NCBI GenBank assembly: GCA_035582835.1
Contig: JAYKAV010003423.1
Location: 225,347-289,346, forward strand
DNA from: Phoebastria nigripes
Lineage: Eukaryota; Chordata; Aves; Procellariiformes; Diomedeidae
Reading direction: 5' to 3'
Length of the DNA: 64,000 nt
Shown one piece after another: positions 13,556-25,535 of the stretch. Numbering within the stretch: the stretch's first letter is position 1; each line of letters opens with the position of its first letter. The notes beneath the pieces are model-generated. The model was not told the origin of the DNA, ran no database searches, and worked only from the letters and a program-made list of their open reading frames with translations. The translations under genes and the position numbers were made by a program.

Positions 13556-13971
13556 CGGATTACAATTTGGCTTTGAAATGAAGGGAAGGATTTGCTTTCA
13601 GGTATGAAAGGAGCACTCAGAGTGAGGTGTGATGTGTTGCATCACCCTCTCTTTTTTAATTTATTTATTTATTATTAATGTCACTGTACTGTGTGGCTCA
13701 TGGGGGAAGGAGGTCCCCTGAGAATGGCTTTAGAAACCGTGGCTGCTACAGAGCTCTTCTGAGCACCATGGGGCTGGCTGGCCTTGAGGGCTGTGGCTGG
13801 GGGCTCACAGCCTCCTTGGAGGTGGGAAATTGCACCTGCTATCAGGAGGTAGGAGTCGGGAAGGGCTGTGATTTAGAGACAAGCAAAGGCTCCATCCAAG
13901 TTTTGGAAGCAGCTGCTTCCCCTGGTGGGGTGCTGGCTTCTGGCTTGCTGTGCTCACTGCATTCAAGAGCT

Positions 13972-14058
13972 CTTGTGCATGGTAATTCCTCTGCTTTCAG
14001 ATACACGTTCAGAATAGAAAATAGGTGGAGGAGACATGGGCGTCAGGTTTAGCTTCAG
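13972..14058. repeat. Diverged direct repeat, copy 2
   Basis: Partner of 13468-13555 (CTTGTGCATGGTAATTCC ... TTCAGAATAGAAAATAGG ... AGGTTTAGCTTCAGA). It sits in a locally more GC-rich stretch with a 124-codon plus-strand frame (13678-14052) that has no recognisable domain. Confidence 0.5.
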
Positions 14059-14059
14059 A

Positions 14060-16350
14060 AGGTGCTAAGACGACAGTAGAAGCTGTCTTAGACCTGATAA
14101 GAGATTTTTCTTGAGAAGCAGAGGCTCCCAGCACCGCAGCTCAGTGGGGTTCTCACTCTGCAACAGCAGCAAAAATCTATTGATCAGCTGGTTGATGGTG
14201 TCATGTCTCTGCATAAAATATGAGCAGTTAAGTTAGAAACAGTATTTAATTTCCTTCTTTCCCTTTGATGTCCAACTTTGTGTGCACTTGTACCACAGTG
14301 TCAAGATCTTGTATCACACACCTGGAAATTTGGGCTTAGACTATAGGGTTTGGAGGATGCGAGCCGTTCTCATGAGACTCCTGGTTTCTTTAGAACAAGC
14401 ACCAGAACAGTACGTGAGAGAGAGAGAGACAATCAAAGAGACACTTCATGCTTCCTGGCAGAGTATACTCACTAATCCCTTGTACTGGTATGTTGTTAGA
14501 GTCCTATTTATTCTTTGCTGTGTTGTAACAAGATCTCCGTCACTGACTATTTGTTCAAGGCTGGTGACAAAGTGGCATTGCTAATGTGTACGGCTGACAC
14601 TTGAGATTTTTGTCATCTACTCCTGCTTGACAGCATTTGTGATTACTGAGATTTGATTGCTTCTTCAGTATGCTATGGATCCTACTAAAAATGGCAAGGT
14701 CTGAGTACAATATTTCTATAACATCTGAAAAGCTTTGTCTTTCACCGTATAGTGACATGGGCATGAGCACCATGATAGAGGAGTGTCATCTTAAGTTGAT
14801 TGGTGAGGACTCTCTTTGCTTGGAAAAGAAAATGTATTCATAACCGTACATTCCAACCATTCTATGTAGATTATTTTATTTTTATTTGTTACTTGCTTTT
14901 ATTGATTTGTTTTGGGGAAGATTTTTTCCTTCTGGGCTGCTCTGCAATTATTCAGGTTCAGGGACTGTTGTTCAGGAACAAATACAAGTCTTTATAGAGA
15001 AGTCTTTTGGTTTTGTAGTTGTAGAGTTGGCTTAAAGAAATATTCTGGTTGTATAATAGAAAATCTCATTTATTTATTAACAACTAATGTCGTACAGAAA
15101 AGCTGAGAAGTCTTCTAAAGCTTTGAAAGTTTTTGTGGTGCTGTGTTGTTGGTAGGGTTTGGGGTTTTTCTCGGGGTTTTTTTGTTGGTTTTGTTTGGTG
15201 GGGATTTTTCGAGACCATCACCAGTGGAAGACAAACATCAGAATCAGTTGAACCGTTATCCTAGATAAATTAGAGAAGATAAAGTAGCATCATAGGATAA
15301 CTTATGCCCAACTCAATGCTGAAAGCAGGGTCAGCTCTGAGGTCAGACCAGGATGCTCAGGGCTTTACCCAGTCGTCCCTCTAAGGACAGCGAGACTGCG
15401 CAGCCTTGCGGAGCAGCCTGTTCTGTAATCTATAATCCTAAGCAAGGCTGCCATTGCAAATGTTTCAGTGGCTCTTTTATTTTCTCTTTTATTACAGGAC
15501 TGCTGTTACATTTAGTTAGTGTTACGCTGCACCACCTGCTGTGCATTTGTGAGCTCCTATATGTTTTAATAAAGCTTTATCAACATAATTCTTAATTATG
15601 GGTGGGCAATACAAGTCAGAAGTGGAGAAAGCTTAACATTTTCAATGATGCCAAAAGACGTTTATCAGCCTTTGTGAGCTGTGGGTTGTATTTCTAGCCC
15701 TTATTATATTTATGGCAGAGAGATACTATCTTCTGTAGTTCTGTTGTGAGCCTGAACTCTGCTCTTTTACAAAGTTAAATTGAAAGGAAGTTTAAGCATT
15801 GATCCTCTGCAGAGTAGCTGAACAAGATTAATGTTAATTGATGGTTTCAGACAAACATCAGTGCTAAATAATATAACTACATTTAATTTTTAATATGATT
15901 TAGACTTACAGATACGGATGGATCTAAAAAAGGAACCTGAGTACTTCCTTGCCTGTAAGATGCTCCTACCATTTCTTCATTTGCAAATTTAAGAGAAGAT
16001 GCTTTATTTATGTGGATTGTTTATTTAAAGAAAAACAAAGTCTTTAAAATCCCCTAGAAAAAATTACTTTAGAATGTCATTGAAGCTGAGGGTAAAAACC
16101 AAGAACAAAAACCGGTACTAGTGCAGTTGTTCTGTAAGTGAGAATTATAATTGGAAATTAGGAAATTAGGAATTTTGGAGTCAGTTACAGAAATTATTAA
16201 ATTAGAAAACTAGGTAGATATAAAGCATCTGAATACCTTTAATTTAATTTCCAGTGGATTTTATGCAATAAAAAAATGACTGTGATAAAGTAATTTTTAG
16301 TGTTTGTTGAATGTAGGTTAGAGTACAATGACTTCTTTTAACAATGCTAC
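14060..16350. other. Gene-free DNA with a G-run cluster
   Basis: No gene recognised. Four G runs of three or more (15155-15157, 15161-15164, 15173-15176, 15200-15203) lie in a T/G-rich stretch. Short tandem GGAAATTA-type units occur near 16150. Confidence 0.55.
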
Positions 16351-16351
16351 A

Positions 16352-16473
16352 CTTTTTTTTTTTTTTTTTATTCTNNNNNNNNNNNNNNNNNNNNNNNNNN
16401 NNNNNNNNNNNNNNNNNNNNNNNNNNNNNNNNNNNNNNNNNNNNNNNNNNNNNNNNNNNNNNNNNNNNNNNNN
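16352..16473. other. Poly-T run leading into a 99-base assembly gap
   Basis: A T run starting near 16352 is followed by a short ATTCT and then 99 N (16375-16473). The sequencing or assembly probably failed in the homopolymer. The true length is unknown, and reading frames drawn across the N run mean nothing. Confidence 0.95.
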
Positions 16474-18430
16474 TAACCGTAAGTCTGAATTTCCAGCAGT
16501 TGCAATTCCCTGGGCTTTTAATAATTATAACTCCTTATATTTGTTATTACCACTAAGATTTGATTTATAAGTTTTGCTTTTACATGTAGCATAGTTTATT
16601 ATCGAAATGCACACAGTAACACTAAGCCAGAAACCTTAAATCATGCTGCTCTATGGTCCATTTAATGACTAGGAGGTATTCTAAAAGTATTTGTCTGAGA
16701 ATGGCAGAAATTATGCTTAGCGCTGTACTGTCCTAGTGCAGTACTAACCTCCTGGCCCCATCCACAGCAGTCAGAGGTAGGATGGATCTGCCTAGCAACA
16801 TTAAGAAAGTTCACTCTTTGCACATTAGCATGCTGTCTGCTAAGTGTGAGATGCCCGAGCAAAATTGCAGCCCACCCTGGGTTCCCCTTCCCTGATTTAT
16901 ACTTTGCCAGTCCTACAGACTCCTTTTTCCTGTTTCAAACACTGAGTGCCTTCATTCCTACCCAACTGCCAGAATCTTGGAATGAAAAGATTGATTTATA
17001 TTTCCTGTATTAACCAAATACTGCTTTCTGTGAGAAAAAGCAGAGTGGAGGAGAAGAAAACATTTTTAAAAAATATTTTAAAAATTATTATAAAAAAAGA
17101 TTTATTCCAAGGTAGTTACAGAGAAATACTTTCCTACAACTCTGAACACGCATATTCCAAGTATCAAGGTTTTAGGGTGAAATACATATATTTTTTTCTT
17201 ATTTAATAGTGACAACTTTCTGCTCATCACAAGTGTATAGTGCCCAAGGTGTTGGAGCACAAACATCAGCTGCTGCTGCTTGCTGGTGCTGCAGTGTGTT
17301 TGCCACATTGCCATCCCTGCCAGTTCTTCTGCTCGTAGAAGTCAGCTCCTGGGTGGTTTCTCTAGTTTTTCTAATTGACTTGTTGGTTGTGGAGGTGCTA
17401 GGTCCATTCTCACAGAAACTTGTATTTCCCAGCTTCCAGGTGCCGGCTGGAGTTCTGTGGGACCAGGGAGCTGCTGCAGGGTTTTAGAAATCTGGGACAG
17501 GAACGTTTTTTCCGTTGGTTTCAGGAAGGAAGCTGCCGAATCTGCCTCTTTGTGCATTTTTAATGCTACCAGGCATGCCACAAACACTTGTGAGGCTTAT
17601 CCAAGCCTGCTCCTATTAACACGTGTGTCTTTAAGAATCAAACTCAAGTGCAGGAAACTTCCCAGGTGATACTGAAGCATATTTTGTGAGTTGGTAGTTT
17701 TAAAGCATGTTGGTGCTAAACTACTGTCAGCATACAAAGCAAAGAGGTTTTGATGTCTAGGTATTTTCTTCAAATGAGGAAATTTCTAAACCTTGCTACC
17801 TGTGACCATTAGAAGCTGGTTTTTTTCTCACTGCTGCAGTGCTTTTCCCTCTCCTCCTTTGCCCCTGTATCTCTGCATCTTCATGTCTCTCATCTTTTGT
17901 GCTCTCCCGTTTCCCTTTTCACATGTAAATGCAACATTAAAATATTGAAGGCTTTGTATTCTTTCCCTTGTCATTCTCTGTTTTCAGGCTTCTGCTAATT
18001 TTTTGATCCCCTAATTCTATCTTTGGGATCTTGTTAATTTTTTTTCTGCTTGTACAATTCTGTTTCTCTCCTCTTTTGCATCATTCATGTCCTGTCAAAG
18101 CTCGTTCCATAACGCTGACTGTTGTTGTTATCCTGACCATTCCTTTCCCTCCCTCTCTGCTCCCGTCCCAAACAACTGCACCATGCTTTCCCGGTTGTGT
18201 TCTCACTGTGCCGCTCCTGTGCTGAGCTGCGTTGATGCTGTGCTCCTTCAGCCATGTGGCTGTGCCTTTGGAGGGTGGGGAAGAGGGAGCAAAGCCCTCA
18301 GCAGTGGCCATGACTAGCAAATTTAGACAAATTTAGCAACTGCACGTCATAGTATGTGACAAGTGTGTGAGATAGCCGTCTGCCCCTTGTCTTCAATGAG
18401 AGGATGGTACAGGAGTTTGGGTGTAACAAC
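16474..18430. other. Gene-free DNA with a pyrimidine-rich stretch
   Basis: No gene recognised. From about 17820 to 18230 the plus strand is strongly C/T-rich and so yields long purine-rich minus-strand frames. I see no family match. Confidence 0.55.
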
Positions 18431-18435
18431 CCTTA

Positions 18436-18481
18436 GAGGAGGTTCATCTATGAACTCCTCTATGAAGTTCATAAACTTCAT
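18436..18481. repeat. Two adjacent small hairpins
   Basis: First hairpin: GAGGA-G-GTTCAT pairs with ATGAAC-TCCTC around a 2-base loop with one bulged G (18436-18460). Second: ATGAAGTT pairs with AACTTCAT around CATA (18462-18481). Both share a GTTCAT/ATGAA core, so they may come from one small inverted duplication. No function is claimed. Confidence 0.7.
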
Positions 18482-18562
18482 CGTTTGGCGATGACTGAAT
18501 GTTAAACTGCCTGAAGTCATATTAATAAACAAAAGCATAGATAATGCTATGAGGATTAACAC

Positions 18563-18988
18563 CTCTCGTATGAAGAAAGGCTGAGAGAGTTGGGGTTGTT
18601 CAGCCTGGAGAAGAGAAGGCTCTGAGGAGACTTTATTGCAGCCTTTCAGTCCTTAAAGGGGGCTTATAAGAAAGATGGGGACAAACTTTTTAGCAGGGCC
18701 CGTTGCGACAGGATGAGGGGGAATGGTTTTAAACTAAAAGAGGGTAGGTTTAGACTAGATACAAGGAAGAAATTTTTTATGCTGGGGGTGGTGAAACGCT
18801 GGCACAGGTTGCCCAGAGAGGTGGTAGATGCCCCATCCCTGGAAACATTCAAGGTCAGGTTGGATGGGGCTCTGAGCAGCCTGCTCTAGTTGAAGATGCC
18901 CCTGCTTATTGCAGGGCGGGGTTGGACTAGATGACCTTTAAAGGTCCCTTCCAACCCAAACTATCCTATGATTCTATGATTCTATAAT
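18563..18988 (+). mobile_element. CR1 LINE 3' fragment, about 430 bp
   Basis: A plus-strand CR1 3' end. It runs from the last part of the reverse-transcriptase ORF (AGGCTGAGAGAGTTGGGG ... GTTCAGCCTGGAGAAGAG) through the short 3' UTR (GGTTGGACTAGATGACCTTT, CCCTTCCAACCCAAACTAT). It ends in the family tail CCTATGATTCTATGATTCTA. The body is open on its complement, giving a 62-codon minus-strand by-product frame at 18664-18852. It is severely 5'-truncated, as is usual for CR1 insertions. It closely matches the end of the larger minus-strand CR1 at 53652-54070, differing by scattered substitutions, so both come from related, fairly young subfamilies. It is non-functional. Confidence 0.95.
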
Positions 18989-18989
18989 T

Positions 18990-20545
18990 TTGCACTTCTC
19001 TCTGTAACCAGGAACAAGTACTTACTAGCGTAGGTATAAATCCTATTTAAGAATATTTATGAAGAAAAGGGGTGGAGGTAATGTAGGAGTACAGCTGGAA
19101 TGTGAATGTTCAGCACAGTGAACTTGGGATAAAAGCGCACCAGTTGGGTTTTGGGACGATTTTGCGTTGATTTGCCTTGCAAGACAGAGGAGTGTGGTCA
19201 GTGCATGGGTAGGGACGCGCCTGGAGTTGTGCCTCCTTATTTGGCTTTTCCCTTGAAGGGGATTTCAAATGCAAATGGTCTGAAGCAAAGCAGACAGAAG
19301 AATGCAATTAATAGCAATCATAATAAAAGTGATATACAACAAATAATGGTTGGTTACGAGGGAAGAGTTAAGGGGATTAAACTTACTTAGCCCTCGGTGA
19401 CAGCTACAGGTTGCTCTTAGGCTGCTGCTCCGTGGGACGGAGGCAGACCGCAGAAGGGAGCACGGCACCTGTGCCCTCGTACCCGGGTCTGTCCTGGGAA
19501 GGCACAGACTCTCGTGCGGCTGTGGGTAGCTCTTTGGAGGGCTCTTCTTCAAAACCCCTTCCTGCAGGCAGCGCGCAATCATCCTGCTCCGGTGTCCCCT
19601 TTCACTGCCTTGCATCCCTGAGGGAAGCCTGCCCTAGCTGCTGTGCTCTCCCTGAGCCTCTCTGATGTGTGCAGTAAATTACGTAGGAAACAGAATTTTA
19701 AAATTAAACTGCTCATTAGATCTTAAGTAGTTTTATTATTTTGCAAAGTAAGAGAGCAAATCTGAATTATTTACAAATGCTATCATGGAATCTAGAGAAA
19801 GAGTGAGTTTGTGAGGCATACAGGCTAACCTCCTATTTTTTTTTCTCCCTCCCCTCCTATGGGGGACCTTGAAATGCCATTACCTGCTGTAGCTGAGAAC
19901 AAGGTAATTTGTAATGTGGAACAGCTAATTTTTCATTGTGGTTCCACTGGGGCATAATGCAAAACAATCCAGTATAGCTATGGTGGTAGTGCAATAACCT
20001 GAATTCATTGCAGGTACCATGTCAGTTGCTGTATCCTGTCACCTTTGGCCAATAATGAAGCTATTTGCAAAATTACTGTAGGCTTTTAAATATATTTGAC
20101 ATATTCTACTTTTTGCAAAGTATAGAAGCCTATGCAGGAGCAAAAAGTTGAGCTTGGGCCATTATAAAAAAATAAATAAAAATGCAAATTATAGTTAGCT
20201 GACATCTTCCCCAAATCTAGGAGTCTTAATTATGTTAAGGAGCTAATTTGGTGAACCAGATAGAAAGAGAAACGTTTTCAGAGCCAGCTTAGGCAATTTT
20301 CTAAGTTCTTTTTTTCTGAAATTGTAGTGCATGTGAAGGAGCTGAGAAATGCCAGCTCTTTTAGGCTGGCAGCACCCTGTGATGTGTTGGCTTTGAGAAG
20401 AATCCAGCTTAGAACAACTTTCAGTAGGACAGTGAGCTGCTGTATTTCAGAAGTGTCGGTGCACAACTGTGGAATTAAGCTGCCCCATAAATTTTGTTCT
20501 GTTGTCTGGAAACTGAGTTTTCAGCTGCAAAAAAGCTTAAAAGTT
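18990..20545. other. Gene-free DNA with a GC-rich patch
   Basis: No gene. About 19395-19660 is GC-richer than its surroundings, with several CpG. It gives an 84-codon frame on plus (19411-19665) and a 116-codon frame on minus (19265-19615), neither with a domain. Confidence 0.55.
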
Positions 20546-20546
20546 T

Positions 20547-20615
20547 AAAAAACCAAAAAACAAAACAAAAACAAAAAAAAACCCCAAACAAAAAAACAAA
20601 ACTTTTTTTTTTTTT
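20547..20615. repeat. A-rich (AAAAC-like) tract followed by T run
   Basis: Imperfect AAAAC/AAAC units (20547-20602) are followed at once by 13 T (20603-20615). The two halves can pair, so a hairpin is possible. It is simple sequence or the joined tails of retroposed copies. Confidence 0.85.
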
Positions 20616-23600
20616 GAGAATTAGGTCCGAAACTGCTCTGTGTTTCGTCTACTGCATTTTGCATCTCTTCCAGGTCACCTAAGTAAGAGGCAGCATGCCC
20701 TGTGTCCAGCCAGAGCACTGATATGGTCATTCTGCTGACGTTCCCTCAGAGGGACAATTTTTTATATTTCTCTTGTTTTACCCAGCCTCTAATTTTCCTG
20801 TAACTTGCTGAAATGTGATGTCTTCCAGACCACTGTTCTGTTGTCAAATCAAGCTGAAATTGGCCAGAAAATTTGGGAGTTACTTGGAGGAGGTTTGATA
20901 GGCTCTGTGATTGTATAAGCCTGCTTTCACATACCCTGTTACTAAAAATCACCCCAACCCCCAAGAAAAAGAACCCCTTAATTTTGCTACAGAGGCAGTA
21001 CTCAAGTGTCCCTATGTGTTTGATCTGCGTGTTTGGATTCAGCAATTGAAGTATTACTCTACATAGCAGTATGTATATCATTAATACGCTGGAACTCTGC
21101 AGTGGATTTTTCTTCTCAGCAGAGCAAATTTTGCTGTATTATATTGAGTTCCTGGAGAATCCCTGAAAGGTGACTGAAATTTTAAATCTCAAATAGCATC
21201 ATAATTCCTTCCTTGTGAGACAGTCAGAAAACCCATTCTGCAAAGCTAGATTCTATCTCGTTTTTGTAGATAACAGGAAAAATAATTTTTACTGTGTAAT
21301 CGCAATCCTTTTACAAGGCTGCCTGAATTAGCAATTCCGATAATCTTAAGTAGTATGCTTCCTCAACCCCTGTATTTACAAATGTTTTACTTATTCAAGG
21401 CTTGCTTACCTGAGTCAAAACCAACTCATCTGTCCTCAAAGAGAAAAGGATTACAGACTCTGAAAATCTTTTAATATCAATTCTGTTGTTGTATGGAACC
21501 GATTACTATTTTCCTGGCTTGAATCGAGGTTGAATTATTTCTGATATTTGATATGAGAAAGAAACCGAAAGCTCTTAAAAATAATAGTAATAAAGGTAAA
21601 TTCTCATTATCAGTTGCACTCAAAAATTTAAATTAAAGTCATGTAAGTTAGCGTGCCTTGAGTGAGAATCTGTCTCATTAATATTAATCTCCGGACTCTA
21701 ATGAGAACACTAAGCTACTATGTAATGCTAAAAGGGCACAGGTGTGACAGTCTCAGAGAAGGTAGAAGCCCTAAATCCCACAGGCTATTAAACTATAAAA
21801 AGCACTACCTAATTATTAGGCAATTTCTTGCCTGGTTATTGAAAGGGATGAGGTTTTTAGTGTTTATCTGAAAAACAAATGCCCACAGAAGACAATTTAT
21901 CGTACATCGAACAACATATCACTGAATTTCCCTGTAACAGAAAAACATGATGGAGAGGAGTCTGTGACCCCACTGCTTTATCAATATACTAATTCATACC
22001 CTAGGCAGAGGAATTCCAGAGGAAAGTCATCTTATCTTCTTTTTTCTTCTATGGATTCAGGATCTCTTGGGCTGCTCTGTTTGTGTCACAGTGATGCTGG
22101 GTTGGCAGTGTTGAAACTGCACTGCTCTGAGTTGCAAGCCATTAAAATGAAGTGCATCGATTGCAAGCGCTTTGGTAGAGGGCACCCATGCCAAGGAAAT
22201 TACAGGAGAAAGCAGATGCTTATACTTGGGAAAAAAGGATACATTTGCAGTTTACAAACAGTAAACTGTTTTTAGCTAAAATTTTCTTTTCCAAGCAGCT
22301 TTTTGGGGGTTTTCTGTCTTTCCGTCACTGTGTATCAAGGTGTTAGGAAAACAAAAGGTTTGAAGCTTAGGTGTGTCCTCCACAGCTCAAGCATCCATCA
22401 GTTGGTCTGTGATTGACGCTCAGTAAATAGCGTGGTTTAGTCTCAGGAAGGAAAACTCAGTTCACAGTTTCCCGGCTGTGCTCAGGTTTGAAGGGATAAA
22501 AGAGAAAATAGAATCTACTGTTGCTTTCCTAAGCAATGTCAACGACAGCAGCCTGGGTGCATGCAGGGAGCATATTTAATCTGTTTGTGCTCCCAGACTT
22601 TGCAGTGATGGATTCCGTATAAATAAATAAAGACTCAAGAGATTTAGTGAGGTGTCATAGGAAGGTGATCACAATTTGTCTTTACTAGAAGCCTTGTGGT
22701 AGACACATTCATAAACGGTATACTAATATGTTGTCCACTCCCCCCTGAAATTAAATAAAAAGTAAAGGAGGGGGAAAAAACCTTTTTAGGTGTAAATGTC
22801 CTTTCATTATTCTGCCTGCTAGTGTAGCTGTTGTGTTAATTGATAGTTCTTAATGAATCNTCTGGTGGTGGAACAGAATTGAGGTGGGAATGTGTTGTGT
22901 ATGTTAAACCCACAAGTAAAATACGATTCTGTTGTCTTGAACAGAGACTTATTTACATGGTGAACTGTACAGATGGCTTGTAAAGGAAAATTACTCTTCC
23001 TTCCTGAAAAACCACTTGATAAATCACAGGCTTCTCTTTATGTTTGCTTCTCTCTTAATGTCTAGAAAATCCAAAAGTTATGCAAATGTGTAGTACTCCA
23101 ATCACACTAAACACCTGGAAAAACATAATAAGTACTCTTAACAGATTACCTTAATATGCACTTTTTTTTATTCTTAACATTTGTTGAAAAACTCATGAAG
23201 TCCTAGGCAATGTTTTTTAGTTGGAAATGAGAAGTTTTCTATGTATTATGCAGTTAATGAATGTTGCATCTTTTGTAATTGACAGAACCAACCTTTTTGA
23301 GTGGTTCATTAAATGCAACATATTAATCTATTGCTTATTACTTTTTTCCATAATAGGCAATGGTAACACACAAAAAAGTCAACCCGTAGGTTTTTTGCTA
23401 CTTAAGACTGGGCTTGAGTTTGATTTACAAGTGCTGAACTGATTGGACTTTCAGGTGGGACAAAGATCGAGATCCTAGCTCCTGATTGTTAGTCATCAAC
23501 AGTAATGCTGTGGACCGCCTTGGAGTCTGAAAGTGTTGCCGTGTTGCTGTTGGGGACGTACCGCACAACTGGTACCCGCGTTACAAATTCCTGCTGTGAT

Positions 23601-24404
23601 TCTCTATGGGAGTGCAGCATGTCCTGCCATGCCTTGCTGCAGGGTAGCCAAACTTTTAAACATGCATTTGAAACATGGCAGTTGTGACACTGTTGTGTTT
23701 CTGCCCTGCAGTCCTTGGGTGTTTCAAGGAAAAAGTGATCCTCACTTGGCGCNCTGTGCTGGAGTTCAGTGGTACCGTGACACTGCCTCACTTCTGCAAA
23801 GAGAGTTGTAGGATAAGGTCTTAAAATTGTTTCTCTGAGGTGTGGAGAGTAACTGAAGTAAAATATAGTGGATCGTTAGTTCATCAGGATTGCTTTTTTA
23901 TGTACTGGATTTCTATAATCTCAAAGAGAATCTGTTATTAGCATGTCAGCTANGGGTACCTCCTCTGTCCTTATTTTGCTGTAGTTTGGCTGATTTTAGC
24001 CAGATTTATTGGGAAGACAAAGCTTTTTTTAATCTCTCCATGTTGCTGCCTCCTTCTCCAGGAGTGTTTTAAACCCATCACTGAGTTCTGAATGACTTTG
24101 GCAGGAGGATGAAGGTCTCACAGTTATCATATTTGCATGAGCTTCCCCAGTAGTGATAGCTTGGTTGGGGAGTGCCCAACAGAGGAAGAGGCTGCAGTGT
24201 GGACTGCCTATAACACCAGAGATGCCAGTGCATCCATGTGAGCAAGGGCCTCAGAAACAGGCTTTGTACCGTCAGCAGACCAGGGAGTGCCTTGGGCTTT
24301 CCAGCCTCTGAGAGGTGCGACAAACCTCACAGATGGGTCATCTCCTCCTTGTTCAGTCCAGCCAGTCTGCATATCAGCAATAACTTCATTCACATGAATC
24401 TTCC
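20616..24404. other. Gene-free DNA
   Basis: No gene, RNA gene or named repeat recognised. Single Ns are at 22860, 23753 and 23953. The longest frames (111 codons minus at 20746-21081, 103 codons plus at 21964-22275) have no recognisable domain and no splice-site support. Confidence 0.55.
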
Positions 24405-24543
24405 TCATGAAATAAAGATCTGCTGCAGTAAACCCAGCGGTTTAACTGCAGCAGATCTTTATTTCATGATGTGATAAATCTTTACTGATGATGTGATGAT
24501 CTTTATTTCTTGATGTGAAACCACCAGTGGTTTAACTGGTGGT
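24405..24543. repeat. Long perfect hairpin plus ~22-bp tandem units and second hairpin
   Basis: 24405-24429 and 24445-24469 form a perfect 25-bp inverted repeat (arm CATGAAATAAAGATC... to ...GCAGT). The stem continues by AAAC/GTTT past one bulged A, leaving a 6-base loop CCAGCG. The right arm is also the first of three head-to-tail units starting ATCTTTA at 24455, 24478 and 24499, each followed by TGATGTGA-like bases. The last unit runs into a second hairpin, ACCACCAGT/ACTGGTGGT around GGTTTA (24520-24543). Both hairpins carry GGTTTAACT at the same place. The whole cluster therefore looks built from copies of one unit in both orientations. No known family is recognised. Confidence 0.9.
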
Positions 24544-24544
24544 C

Positions 24545-25410
24545 TTGTCCTTTGCTATTCTGAAATGGGAGTAAGCTGTAGCAGGTCTACACATGATAGA
24601 TCATATGGTGTCCGTTCCCTGCGTCACCCATCCTTACTTGTCCCTTGCTCAGAGGGGCTGCATGACTGGTGATCCCTGTGAAAACAGCAAATGTGGGCAT
24701 GTTCTACAGCTTGCATTGCTGTCCTTTCATTGCCACTGAAGTNCAACAAAGTTTTGGTATCTAAAGGTACATGCTCTAAAACAGAAAACAGCACCAAATC
24801 TGATTATTACTTGTTGAAATTTATTTATTTTTCTTCAGTAAATATTTCATCTTAATGACTTTGTAAACAGCTTGCTGTTTGCATTTGGGCAAAAAAAAGA
24901 CGGAAGAATCCTCAAGAGAACAATATCAGATCGTTTGTTAGGGAAAAAAAGCTTTAAAGCTTGTTAATTGCTTGCTTTAGAGTCTTCTGTTATTAGCATA
25001 GCTGGTTAAAGAGAAGTCTTTCCCTTTAAGCATTGCAGGAAAAATATCATATGGTTTTACTTCCTTTTCTTAAAAATAAAAAACAAACCAAAACAAACAA
25101 ACAAAACCCCCCCACACTTTTACTGAGAACAAGGCAGTGCCACATCAAAAGAAGGTGGATATAATGAGCCAGTTTTGGAGGTAACGTTAAAATTTGAAAA
25201 TAACAATCCAAAAAATATTGTGCCTCTACTTACCCTAGAATACAGCTGACTAGAGAGCGTATGAACAGTGAGGCAAAATGTTAATAAAATTTCAGCAGTT
25301 TATATCTCATGTTGCAGGTCAAGACGCTGTGCATGCACACCTGTGGTATGGTGATCTGTGTGGTTTCATGCAGGGGCATTAGCTTGGGGCCAAGGAGCCG
25401 GACGGCCAGT
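24545..25410. other. Gene-free DNA with A-rich simple repeat
   Basis: No gene. An A-rich AAAC/CAAA tract followed by a C run lies at about 25072-25112. A single N is at 24743. Confidence 0.6.
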
Positions 25411-25414
25411 TGGT

Positions 25415-25477
25415 GCAGCGCCGTGTCTGAGCAGGGAGGCCGTGCCCTGGAGCTGAGCAGCTCAGACACGGCACTGC
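25415..25477. repeat. GC-rich inverted repeat, 18-bp arms
   Basis: GCAGCGCCGTGTCTGAGC (25415-25432) pairs with GCTCAGACACGGCACTGC (25460-25477) with one mismatch around a 27-base loop. It stands in a GC-rich patch about 85 bases before a CR1 fragment. It is not part of CR1 as I know it. Confidence 0.85.
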
Positions 25478-25535
25478 ATCTGCTTCCAGAGCAAGGCTGG
25501 CACTGCTCACGTAGAAATCTCTACTACTTGTTTTA

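Noticed and set aside
16328..16570. 80- and 70-codon frames spanning the N run
   Set aside because: Most of the codons are unknown bases in an assembly gap.
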